DNA of 64,000 nt from Gemmatimonadota bacterium (GTDB taxonomy: Bacteria > Gemmatimonadota > Gemmatimonadetes > Gemmatimonadales > GWC2-71-9): contig JAOTVV010000014.1 of assembly GCA_029863245.1 (NCBI GenBank), positions 16,781-80,780 of the forward strand, in the 5' to 3' direction. The translations under genes and the position numbers were made by a program. The notes below the pieces were generated by a model. That model made no database searches and was not told where the DNA came from. It saw nothing but the letters and a program-made list of their open reading frames with translations. Positions 25,194-32,540 of the stretch are shown in pieces. The first letter of the stretch is position 1, and every line of letters starts with the position of its first letter.

Positions 25194-25960
25194 ATGCGCA
25201 AACCACCCTTCTCCAGTCTCGCCGTCGGGGTTTTGGCGGCCGGCCTCGCGGCCTGCGCCGGCGAGCAGGTCGTACAAGGCGAGTGTGAGAATGTCTTTGG
25301 CGGGGACGTGTGCACCTGGGGCACGATGGTCGGTGACGACGTCACGGAGTTTGGGGCGACCGGGGCGCTGGCCAGCGTGGAAAACGCTCCGGCGCACGGC
25401 GCGAAATGGTCTTCCCCCCACCGTTCGTGGGAGTCGTCGCGCTGCCAGACGAGGTCGCAAAGGCAACCGGGTTCGACCACCTGGGCATGAAATGGGAGCC
25501 CCACGGTCATCCGCCCGCCCTCTTTCTCACGCCACACTTTGACTTCCACTTCTACGCGATCGACCCCGACCGAGTGGGGGCGATCGATTGCGCCGACCTG
25601 AGCAAGCCGGCAGCAGTCCCCGCAGCCTACACGCTACCGGACTTGGATATTCCAGGCCTTGGACCACTCGTAGGTCTCTGCGTTCCGAATATGGGCATGC
25701 ACGCCATGGTGAAGGCCGAACTGGAGCGCACCGAGCTGTTCGGCGCGTCGATGATTCTGGGCTACTACCAGCAGAATCTCATCTTCCTCGAGCCCATGAT
25801 CTCGCGAGCAAAGCTCTTGGAGGCGCAGAGCTTCACGATGGACGTTCCGGTGGTGCCGGGCTCAGGTGCGAAGCTGAAGTGGCCGACGAGCTTCGAAGCG
25901 CGGTACGACAAGACGGCACGCACGTACCGGTTCGTGTTCTCGAGGTTCCCGGCAGAGTGA
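25194..25960 (+). pseudogene. Lipoprotein with TTHB210-like domain, frameshifted
   Basis: The first frame starts at 25194 after AGGAGG, with a lipoprotein signal (MRKPPFSSLAVGVLAAGLAA, then C), and reads sensibly to about residue 70 (NAPAHGAK). From 25406 a frame shifted by one base continues with MVFPPPFVGVVALPDEVAKA, PHGHPPALFLTPHFDFHFYA and on to 25960. HFDFHFY is typical of TTHB210-like/DUF5602 proteins. Inserting one A at the GCGAAATGG site (25401-25409) would restore a single protein of about 255 residues. So this is a frameshift mutation, or an assembly error at an A run. Programmed frameshifting has no support, since no slippery heptamer is seen. Confidence 0.8.
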
Positions 25961-25969
25961 CCTAGCGCG

Positions 25970-26038
25970 GGATCGTCGGATCGGGGGATCGTTGGATCGC
26001 TGTACACTCGATCTGACGATCTATCGATCCGATGATCC
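25970..26038. repeat. GGATCGNN octamer arrays, facing pair
   Basis: After the plus-strand gene: GGATCGTC, GGATCGGG, GGATCGTT, GGATCGCT (25970-26001). On the minus strand from 26038: GGATCATC, GGATCGAT, AGATCGTC, AGATCGAG. The two sets are inverted and can form a hairpin between the convergent genes. The minus-strand set encodes the last residues (GSSDR) and the TAG stop of the C39-like gene. Confidence 0.8.
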
Positions 26039-26860
26039 AACCTGCCGAATCCCTGACACAGTCCGCATCAGCGACTCCGCGCACTGCACGGCCTCGCGCC
26101 GATGCCGCGGCAAGACCCGCACATCGTAGGCGTCGGTGATGAACGAGATCCGATCCAGCACGCGGCTCGCCGCCTCGCGATAACTCGGCCCGCGGCCGTC
26201 CACGCGGTCGAGCAGCCCACGACGGTTCCGCTCGAGCAGCCACGCCACGGGCAGCACGGCTGGATCGTCCTCGACGCCGCGCGCGATCGCCCCGAACTCG
26301 AGGAAATCACGCGCATACACGCTCCAGTCGCGGGCGAGCACGGATCCGCCGTTCTGGAGATACCGCACCCGACTTGCCGTGAGCCGTGCGCGCGCATAGC
26401 GCCGCGTCCGGGGGACGAGCGGATTGAGATCAAAAAGGCGCCGCGTCCCGTGACCCGCCCCGCGACGAAACCCCCAGCGCTCGCACAGCTCGTTCCACTC
26501 CACAACCCGAAACACCGATGGCTCCGCGCTGTCGAGTATCACGAACCGGTCACCCTCGCGCGCCGCGACCGCGATCCAATGCTGCCACTGGTCCACGCAC
26601 GTGAGCACAGGATGCCCTTCCCGAACCTCGCGCGCGAGCGCGCGCCGCGCCGCGTCGGGGTCGGTCACGCGCAGCGTGGGCAACGCGTACCCCAACCGCC
26701 CGGCGGCCCGGGCGAGCTGCCGCTCGTCCGTCCCGTCAGTGGTGCTCCCGGCCAGCGCGGCAAGAAAACGCTCGTGCGCGAACACGCCCACCATGGAAAG
26801 CGCATGCTTCAGCGCGAACGGACCGCACTCGTACGAGTTGGGTTGCGGATAGAACGTCAT
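26021..26860 (-). CDS. Peptidase C39-like family protein
   Basis: 279 residues from the ATG at 26860, which begins MTFYPQPNSYECGPFALKHA. The Q...ECG motif with Cys12 is the catalytic signature of C39-like cysteine peptidases, followed by a His (WQHWIAVAAREGDRFV) and an Asp (ILDSAEP) at the expected distances. C39 domains usually process double-glycine leaders, but stand-alone C39-like proteins of this kind often have unknown substrates. There is no ABC transporter domain and no signal peptide, so it is probably cytoplasmic. Its C terminus (GSSDR) and stop are encoded by a GGATCGNN repeat. The ribosome binding site is weak, so the start is uncertain. Confidence 0.75.
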   Translation of the reverse strand: MTFYPQPNSYECGPFALKHALSMVGVFAHERFLAALAGSTTDGTDERQLARAAGRLGYALPTLRVTDPDAARRALAREVREGHPVLTCVDQWQHWIAVAAREGDRFVILDSAEPSVFRVVEWNELCERWGFRRGAGHGTRRLFDLNPLVPRTRRYARARLTASRVRYLQNGGSVLARDWSVYARDFLEFGAIARGVEDDPAVLPVAWLLERNRRGLLDRVDGRGPSYREAASRVLDRISFITDAYDVRVLPRHRREAVQCAESLMRTVSGIRQVGSSDR

Positions 26861-27386
26861 ACTACCCTGGAGGAGAGCTGGAAGCCGATGCCCTGGGCAA
26901 CATATCCAGGCGGGCAAGTGCCGAGTTCGGCAGGCCGGCTGCCGAATAGGCGGTGGGGGCGTGGAAGTGACGCTGTGACAGGGAGTTTCGGGGGGTGCGG
27001 GTGTGTCGGACAGGCTGTTAGGCGGTTGAGCGGTCCGGCGAAATCGAGGATAGCCCCACGGCCCACGCGTCGTTGGGGAGTAGCTGTCTTTGGATCCCCC
27101 CCTGGCGCGTCACACTGCTGTACACCTTCTTTCTTTAGCAGCTACAGACGGTGGACGCCCTGTCGTCGGCGCACTCCAACACCGGACAGGCATAGCCGAA
27201 CGGCGAAACCAGATCCGGAAGACCGGCGTAGTGTGGACAGCGCTCAGACGCGAGTGTGTGGGTGAAGACTGGCGCACCCTCTTCATCCAACTCGGCACCG
27301 CGGGGCTGGAAGGGTGCGATGTCGGCTCCTCCCATTGGCGGGCGATCGGCTCGCACGACCATGCCCGCCCGGAAAGGACAGGTTCT
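26861..27386. other. Spacer with one octamer pair and a Cys-rich open frame
   Basis: Holds array E (two TAGGCGGT-type units at 27019-27034) and an open frame on the minus strand (27135-27362) that ends with five Cys in its last 40 codons (CPHY, then CPVLEC and CSC). That frame lacks a ribosome binding site and third-position GC is not high, so I do not call it a gene. Confidence 0.45.
27019..27034 (+). repeat. TAGGCGGT octamer pair E
   Basis: Two units, TAGGCGGT and TGAGCGGT, alone in the spacer. Confidence 0.6.
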
Positions 27387-27785
27387 ATGCGCAGCGTAGC
27401 AAGCATCGCCACAGGTGCAGCACTCGTGCTCCTCGGAGGCACGCCAGTGCTGGCCCAGGAGACCAAGCCGGTCGATGTCGCGGGAGCGTGGGAGATCAGC
27501 ATGGAGATGCGGCAGGGCGGCCCGGCGGCACAGTCGAAGATCACGTTCGAGCAGGATGGTGCGAAGCTCACCGGCACCCTCGAGGGCCGGATGGGCACGA
27601 CCGCCATCGAGGACGGATCGGTCAAGGGGAAGACCGTGACCTTCACGGTTCGCATCGAGCGGGCCGACCGCGTGGTTGTATCGACCTACACGGCGACCGT
27701 CGACGGCGACACGATGAGCGGATCGGTCAGTCGCGAAGGCGGTATGACGACCCCGTTCACGGCCAAGAAGCTCAAGAAGGAATAG
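27387..27785 (+). CDS. Small exported protein, unknown function
   Basis: 132 residues from the ATG at 27387 with AGGACAGG upstream. A signal peptide MRSVASIATGAALVLLGG ends near ALAQ-like VLAQE. The mature part is beta-rich with regularly spaced strands (AGAWEISMEMRQGGPAAQSK, ITFEQDGAKLTGTLEGRMG, VKGKTVTFTVRIER, STYTATVDGDTMSGSVSREG), the pattern of a small periplasmic beta-barrel or lipocalin-like domain seen widely in Gemmatimonadota and Acidobacteriota. A hairpin terminator follows at 27858. Confidence 0.8.
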   Translation: MRSVASIATGAALVLLGGTPVLAQETKPVDVAGAWEISMEMRQGGPAAQSKITFEQDGAKLTGTLEGRMGTTAIEDGSVKGKTVTFTVRIERADRVVVSTYTATVDGDTMSGSVSREGGMTTPFTAKKLKKE

Positions 27786-27857
27786 CGCGGTCCGCGTCGC
27801 CGGCGTTGGGCGTGCGGCGGCAGCGCAGAGCCCGAATGCGATACGGGAGGGATCCCC

Positions 27858-27876
27858 CGAGGGGGCGTCCCCCTCG
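27858..27876 (+). terminator. Hairpin after the small exported protein gene
   Basis: Perfect 8-bp stem CGAGGGGG / CCCCCTCG with a 3-base loop, 72 bases past the stop and followed by TGTGTTCC. A weak T-tail, so efficiency is uncertain. Confidence 0.55.
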
Positions 27877-28071
27877 TGTGTTCCACGGTGCCCCCCGTCA
27901 CGCGCACTCGACAGCCATCAAGGCGTTCCTGGAAAGTCGAGCGAGCCACTTCCGTTTATGGCTCCGTCAGGGTAAATAGGGCTATCGACGCATACAGGTA
28001 CTGTTCTCGCTCCGCACCGTGGTGCTGCGCCTTCACCGTGCGGTCATCGACCAACCAACGGAGAGGTTTAC

Positions 28072-28488
28072 ATGATCGCGCTCCAATCCATACGACGGTC
28101 CGCGTACGTCGTGATCGCCGCCCTTATCCCCCTGGCCATCGGCTGTGGCGACGGGGTGGAGCCCCCACCGGGCCTCGTCGGCACGTGGGATGCCACATCG
28201 CTGGTCGTTGACGGCTTCGATCTGATGGACGACGGCATGACCCTGAGCTACACCCTTACCAGTGGCGGCAACTACTCCTACGTGGTCACCGGCGACCTCT
28301 CGGACTACTGCGACCCGGGCCCCGACTGTAGTGACAGCGGGGACTTCACAGCCACAGGAACGCAGCTCACGTTCGACGAGGGCACCGCCTTCGAGGAGAC
28401 CTACTCTTACACGATCGTCGGCACCACGCTGACCATCTCGGCCACCTTCGGCCAATCGACGTACGCGTTCACGTTCGAGAAGAGATAG
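28072..28488 (+). CDS. Small lipoprotein with lipocalin-like domain
   Basis: 138 residues; ATG preceded by GGAGAGG at 5-base spacing. Lipoprotein signal with the lipobox AIGC (Cys25). The mature part opens with GLVGTWDATSLVVDG, the GTW element of bacterial lipocalin-like proteins, and continues as a string of short beta strands ending SYTIVGTTLTISATF and TYAFTFEK. Its stop codon (TAG) is the first three bases of octamer array F. A strong terminator follows. Probably binds or senses a small hydrophobic ligand at the cell surface; this is inferred from the fold only. Confidence 0.8.
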   Translation: MIALQSIRRSAYVVIAALIPLAIGCGDGVEPPPGLVGTWDATSLVVDGFDLMDDGMTLSYTLTSGGNYSYVVTGDLSDYCDPGPDCSDSGDFTATGTQLTFDEGTAFEETYSYTIVGTTLTISATFGQSTYAFTFEKR

Positions 28489-28534
28489 GGCGGGTAGGCG
28501 GTTAGGCAGTTGGGCGGTTGGACGGTTGGACGGT
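28486..28534 (+). repeat. TAGGCGGT octamer array F
   Basis: Units TAGGGCGG, then TAGGCGGT, TAGGCAGT, TGGGCGGT, TGGACGGT, TGGACGGT. It begins with the stop codon of the lipocalin-like gene and passes directly into GGATCGNN-type units that form the terminator at 28536. Confidence 0.9.
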
Positions 28535-28535
28535 A

Positions 28536-28577
28536 GGGGGATCGGGGGATGGTTAGATCCTCCGATCCCCCTTTTTT
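28536..28577 (+). terminator. Intrinsic terminator built from GGATCGNN units
   Basis: 15-bp stem GGGGGATCGGGGGAT / ATCCTCCGATCCCCC with one G-U pair, 6-base loop GGTTAG, then six T. The left arm is two copies of the second octamer family. This is the best intrinsic terminator in the window. Confidence 0.93.
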
Positions 28578-28749
28578 CTGCGGTGAACCGCACGGCGAGC
28601 ATCGGGATGTTCATCTGACCCGTCCCCGGCACCATCGAGACCGTGCGTCTTGTAGAGCTCCTCTTCGATCGAGCTACTGGTGCGTAGCACCAGTGCCTGT
28701 GTGGCTCGGTCCCCCCTGCGAGCGTCGCATCGCGACCCGGAGCACTCCT

Positions 28750-28789
28750 ACCCCCTAACCGCCTAACCGCCTAACCGCCCAACCGCCTG
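28750..28789 (-). repeat. TAGGCGGT octamer array G
   Basis: Five units in the minus orientation (plus strand: ACCCCCTA, ACCGCCTA, ACCGCCTA, ACCGCCCA, ACCGCCTG), ending 22 bases before the ATG of the MttB-like gene, so within its promoter or leader. Confidence 0.9.
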
Positions 28790-28811
28790 CTTCTTGTGTA
28801 CATTAGACGCC

Positions 28812-30263
28812 ATGCGACCCCGCGTGACGTTCCTGGACCGCCCGCTGCTCGAGCGCATCGTGGCCGAGGCGCGCGAGATCCTGTGCCGACTCGGCGTGGA
28901 GATCCACAACCCCGGTGTCCTCTCGATGCTGGCGGATCACGGCGCTACGGTCGATGCCCAAGCTGGACGAGTGGTGCTCACTCAGGACATCATCGACTCG
29001 GCACTGCGCACAGCCGCACGCGGGTTCAAGCTGTACGACGTGATGGGCGAGGTTGCAGGCGACCTGTCCGGCCACACCGTGCACTTCACGCCCGGCTCCG
29101 CCGCCATCCAGTTCCTGGACCACGGCGCCCACGTGGCGCGACCGCCGACCGCCACAGACTATGTCCGCTACGCGAAGCTCGTGACTCGGCTGGGCCACAT
29201 CGCGTTTCAGAGCACATCCCTGGTCCCGTCCGACGTGCACGAGAAGATCTCCGACAGCTACCGGCTGTACCTGAGCCTCATGTTCGGCGAGAAGCCGGTG
29301 GTGACCGGCGCGTTCACGATCGAGGCCTTTGAGGTCATGCGGGACCTGCAACTCGCCGTGCGTGGCTCGGCGGAGGCCCTGAAGGCGAAGCCCATCGCCA
29401 TCTTCTCCTGTTGCCCCACGGCCCCGCTCAAGTGGAGCGACGTGACCTCGCAGAACGTCGTCGACTGCGCGACCCACTCCATCCCGGTCGAGTACGTGTC
29501 CATGCCGCTCACGGGCTTCGTGGCGCCGGTGACGATCGTGGGCACCCTGGTGCAGCACACCGCCGAAACGCTGAGCGGCATCGTGATCAGCCAGCTCACC
29601 AATCCCGGCACGCCGGCCCTGTACGGCGGATCGCCCGCCGTGTTCGACATTCGCTACGAGACGACCCCGATGGGCGCCGTGGAGACGATGATGGTCGAGT
29701 GCGCCTACAACGAGATCGGCAAGTACCTCGGCCTGCCGACCCAGGCGTACATGGGCCTGAGCGACGCCAAGCTGCTGGACGCCCAGAGCGGCCTCGAGAC
29801 GTCGATGGGCGCGACGCTGGCCGCGCTTGCCGGCGTGAACAGCGTATCCGGTCCGGGGATGCTCGACTTCGAAAGCTGCATGAGTCTCGAGAAGCTCGTC
29901 GTGGACAATGAGATCTGCGGCATGGCCAAGCGACTGATCGCCGGCATCGAGGCTCGGGAGGACTTTCCGGCGATCGGCCGGTTCGAGGAACTGCTCAAGG
30001 ATGGGCACCTGCTGATCTCCGATCACACGCGCAAGTACCTCAAGGACGAGATCTGGTTCCCCGGCCCCACGATCGACCGCGCGAACCGCGCGCGCTGGCA
30101 CGAGGAAGGCGGCCGCACGCTCGGCGAGCGCGCGCACGCCGAGGTCGAGCGGCTCACTGAGCAGTACACACCGTCTCGCCTCTCCGAGGACGTGAAGACG
30201 GAGTTGACCCGCCGCATGGCCACCGAGGCACGGCGCCACGGAATGGATACCCTGCCGGCATGA
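28812..30263 (+). CDS. MttB-family (non-pyrrolysine) corrinoid methyltransferase
   Basis: 483 residues from the ATG at 28812. It belongs to the trimethylamine methyltransferase MttB superfamily: VTFLDRPLLERIVAEAREIL at the start, HFTPGSAAIQFLDHG, the central barrel with VTGAFTIEAFEVMRDLQ and IFSCCPTAPLKWSD, and ETMMVECAYNEIGKYLGLPT. There is no in-frame TAG, so this is the non-pyrrolysine group whose characterised members demethylate glycine betaine, proline betaine, carnitine or butyrobetaine. It would move a methyl group from such an amine to the Co(I) of the corrinoid protein encoded two genes downstream. It is the first of five closely spaced genes. The substrate is not visible from the sequence. 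Confidence 0.9.
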   Translation: MRPRVTFLDRPLLERIVAEAREILCRLGVEIHNPGVLSMLADHGATVDAQAGRVVLTQDIIDSALRTAARGFKLYDVMGEVAGDLSGHTVHFTPGSAAIQFLDHGAHVARPPTATDYVRYAKLVTRLGHIAFQSTSLVPSDVHEKISDSYRLYLSLMFGEKPVVTGAFTIEAFEVMRDLQLAVRGSAEALKAKPIAIFSCCPTAPLKWSDVTSQNVVDCATHSIPVEYVSMPLTGFVAPVTIVGTLVQHTAETLSGIVISQLTNPGTPALYGGSPAVFDIRYETTPMGAVETMMVECAYNEIGKYLGLPTQAYMGLSDAKLLDAQSGLETSMGATLAALAGVNSVSGPGMLDFESCMSLEKLVVDNEICGMAKRLIAGIEAREDFPAIGRFEELLKDGHLLISDHTRKYLKDEIWFPGPTIDRANRARWHEEGGRTLGERAHAEVERLTEQYTPSRLSEDVKTELTRRMATEARRHGMDTLPA

Positions 30264-30273
30264 TTGGCCGCTC

Positions 30274-31011
30274 GTGATCCTCGAGCTGTCCGTCACCGAT
30301 GTCGCCCCCGACCGGGACGCCGTGCTCACGAGCCTCGGCATCCCACCCGAACGAGCGGTGCCGGCACACATCGATGCCCTGTACACCGCCGCCACGAACC
30401 GCCTTGCGGAAACCGCGGCGCCCATCGGGATCGTCAGCTCGATCACCACTGCGGAGTTCGAGACGGTGTACGACGGAGAGGGACACAACGAGCCGGACTC
30501 AGTGGTGGCGGACGTCTACCCCCGCGCCCCGCACCTGGCCCTGTTCGCCGTGACGCTCGGTGCGGATACGAGCCGGGCGATCACCACCGGCTTCGCGTCG
30601 CATGACTTCGCCCTGGCATCGATGCTGGATGCGGTGGCATCAGACGTCGCCGACCGGGCCGCCGATGTCCTGGAACGGCGATTCGAGGCGGCACTCAAGG
30701 AAAACGGTCGCCTGGCGGATGACGGCGCAGCGTTGCGGTACAGTCCCGGGTACTGCGGCTGGCACGTGAGCGGCCAGAAACGGTTGTTCCGCCACCTCGA
30801 GCCGGAGCAGATCGGTATCACGCTCACGGACAGTTGCCTCATGCAGCCGCTCAAGTCCGTATCGGGAGTGATCGTCGCCGGACCCAAGGAGGTCCATCGC
30901 TTTTCCCCCAATTACTCCTTCTGCCGCCACTGCGAGACCCACAGCTGCCGAGAGCGGCTACGCGCGCTTTTCGGCCGACAATATCCCGACCAGCATGGAG
31001 ATCCCTCATGA
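30274..31011 (+). CDS. MetH-type B12 reactivation-domain protein
   Basis: 245 residues from a GTG. It corresponds to the C-terminal activation domain of cobalamin-dependent methionine synthase as a separate protein: the AdoMet-binding motif RYSPGYCGW followed by ITLTDSCLMQPLKSVSGVIV is characteristic. The C terminus has extra cysteines (FCRHCETHSC) that could hold a metal or Fe-S centre. Its probable role is reductive methylation of oxidised Co(II) in the corrinoid protein encoded next, using S-adenosylmethionine and an electron donor. It lies 10 bases after the MttB-like gene and its stop overlaps the next start (ATGA). This takes the place of the RamA-type ATP-dependent reactivase found in methanogens and acetogens. 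Confidence 0.85.
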   Translation: MILELSVTDVAPDRDAVLTSLGIPPERAVPAHIDALYTAATNRLAETAAPIGIVSSITTAEFETVYDGEGHNEPDSVVADVYPRAPHLALFAVTLGADTSRAITTGFASHDFALASMLDAVASDVADRAADVLERRFEAALKENGRLADDGAALRYSPGYCGWHVSGQKRLFRHLEPEQIGITLTDSCLMQPLKSVSGVIVAGPKEVHRFSPNYSFCRHCETHSCRERLRALFGRQYPDQHGDPS

Positions 31012-31646
31012 CGGTTCTCGCCGAGCTTGCCCAGGCGGTCATCGACGGCAACCACGCGCGCGCCGGCGAACTCACCCAACAGGTGATCGCCCAGGACGTG
31101 CCGCCCAAGACCATCCTCGATGACGGGCTCATTGCGGGCATGGACGTGGTGGGCGAGCGGTTCCGGCTACACGAGATCTTTCTGCCCGACGTGTTGCTGG
31201 CGGCGAAGGCCATGTACGCCGGAATGGAGCATCTGCAACCGCTCCTCATTTCCGAGGGCATCCCGTTGATCGGCAAGGTCGTGATCGGCACCGTACGAGG
31301 CGACCTGCACGACATCGGCAAGAACCTGGTGGGCATCATGCTGCGGGGCGCGGGGTTCGAGGTGATCGACCTGGGACACGACGTGCCACCCGAGAAGATG
31401 GTGCAGTCGGCAAAGGACCACGGGGCAGCGGTGATCGGCATGTCTGCGCTCCTCACGACCACGATGCCCGCCATGGGTGAGGTGGTGCAGCGACTGCGGG
31501 ACGAGAAGCTGCACACGAGCATCAAGACCGTCGTTGGCGGAGCACCATTGTCCCAGGCGTTCGCAGAAAAGATCGGCGCAACCGCCTATGGATTCGATGC
31601 GGCCAATGCCGTGGACGTGGTGAAACGGTTGAGCGGGTTGGCATGA
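31008..31646 (+). CDS. Corrinoid (B12-binding) methyl carrier protein
   Basis: 212 residues; the start overlaps the previous stop. A four-helix cap domain (residues 1-85) is followed by a B12-binding Rossmann domain with the DxHxxG motif in TVRGDLHDIGKNLVGIMLRG, plus IGMSALLTTTMPAMGEVV and the VVGGAPL element. It is like MttC, MtbC and the middle modules of MetH. The cobalt would be methylated by the MttB-like enzyme and demethylated by the homocysteine methyltransferase encoded next. Cytoplasmic. Confidence 0.93.
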   Translation: MTVLAELAQAVIDGNHARAGELTQQVIAQDVPPKTILDDGLIAGMDVVGERFRLHEIFLPDVLLAAKAMYAGMEHLQPLLISEGIPLIGKVVIGTVRGDLHDIGKNLVGIMLRGAGFEVIDLGHDVPPEKMVQSAKDHGAAVIGMSALLTTTMPAMGEVVQRLRDEKLHTSIKTVVGGAPLSQAFAEKIGATAYGFDAANAVDVVKRLSGLA

Positions 31647-31647
31647 C

Positions 31648-32538
31648 GTGCGGCCGTTCGCCGAGCGGCTGCGGTCGGGGGACGTATTGGTCGGCGATGG
31701 CGCCACCGGAACCATGCTCCTGGAGCGCGTGGTGGAGGCTGGCCGCGCACCGGAAGCTGCCACCCTCTCACATCCTGAAGTCCTGGCGGACCTCGCGCGG
31801 CTGTACGTGGAGGCCGGTGCGCAAATCGTCGAGACCAACACGTTCGGGGGCTCGCCCCTCAAGCTCGCGCTCTCGGGACTCGAGGGTACGGTGGAAGAGG
31901 TCAACCGGATGGCGGTGCGCGCCGCCCGGGAGGGGGCCGGGGACCGAGCCTACGTGGCCGCCTCCTGCGGTCCGTGCGGCAAGCTGCTCGAGCCACACGG
32001 CGACACGGCCCAGACCGCCGTGTATGACAGCTTTCGCCAGCAGATGACGGTCCTGCTTGCGGCCGGCGTCGACTGCGTGTTCGTCGAGACCATGACCGAT
32101 CTCGACGAGGCGACGCTCGCGATCCGCGCCGCGAAAGACACCGCACCCGACATCCCGGTGGCTGCCATGATGACGTTCGACCGCACGCCGCGCGGCTTCT
32201 ACACCATCATGGGGGTCACCGTCGCCAGGGCGGCGGCGGGGCTCGCGGAGGCCGGCGCCGATGCCGTGGGATCGAACTGCGGGAACGGGATCGAGCACAT
32301 GATCGAGATTGCCCAGGAGTTCCGCCGCCACACCGATCTTCCTCTTATCATCCAACCCAACGCTGGCCTGCCACAGGCCGTTGGGAGCAGTATCGTGTAC
32401 GACGAAACACCGGCTTTTGTGGCCGGCAAGGCACGGGAACTCGTGGATCTGGGCGTGACCGTCATCGGCGGCTGCTGTGGCACCACCCCCTCCCACATCC
32501 GGGCTATCCGTACGATGGTCGACGAACCGAGGAGCTGA
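31648..32538 (+). CDS. Homocysteine S-methyltransferase (MetH N-terminal module type)
   Basis: 296 residues from a GTG one base after the previous stop. DGATGTMLLE, ETNTFGGSPLKLAL, GSNCGNG and GGCCGTTPSHI mark the homocysteine-binding barrel of MetH/BHMT; the three cysteines in GSNCGNG and GGCCGT bind the zinc that activates homocysteine. The length equals one MetH module, with no pterin or B12 domain. It should take the methyl group from the neighbouring corrinoid protein and make methionine. Together with the three genes before it, this rebuilds MetH with an MttB enzyme in place of the folate module. Confidence 0.92.
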   Translation: MRPFAERLRSGDVLVGDGATGTMLLERVVEAGRAPEAATLSHPEVLADLARLYVEAGAQIVETNTFGGSPLKLALSGLEGTVEEVNRMAVRAAREGAGDRAYVAASCGPCGKLLEPHGDTAQTAVYDSFRQQMTVLLAAGVDCVFVETMTDLDEATLAIRAAKDTAPDIPVAAMMTFDRTPRGFYTIMGVTVARAAAGLAEAGADAVGSNCGNGIEHMIEIAQEFRRHTDLPLIIQPNAGLPQAVGSSIVYDETPAFVAGKARELVDLGVTVIGGCCGTTPSHIRAIRTMVDEPRS

Positions 32539-32540
32539 GC

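Noticed and set aside
28812..30263. Pyrrolysine-containing MttB
   Set aside because: There is no in-frame TAG in the gene, so it belongs to the non-pyrrolysine group.
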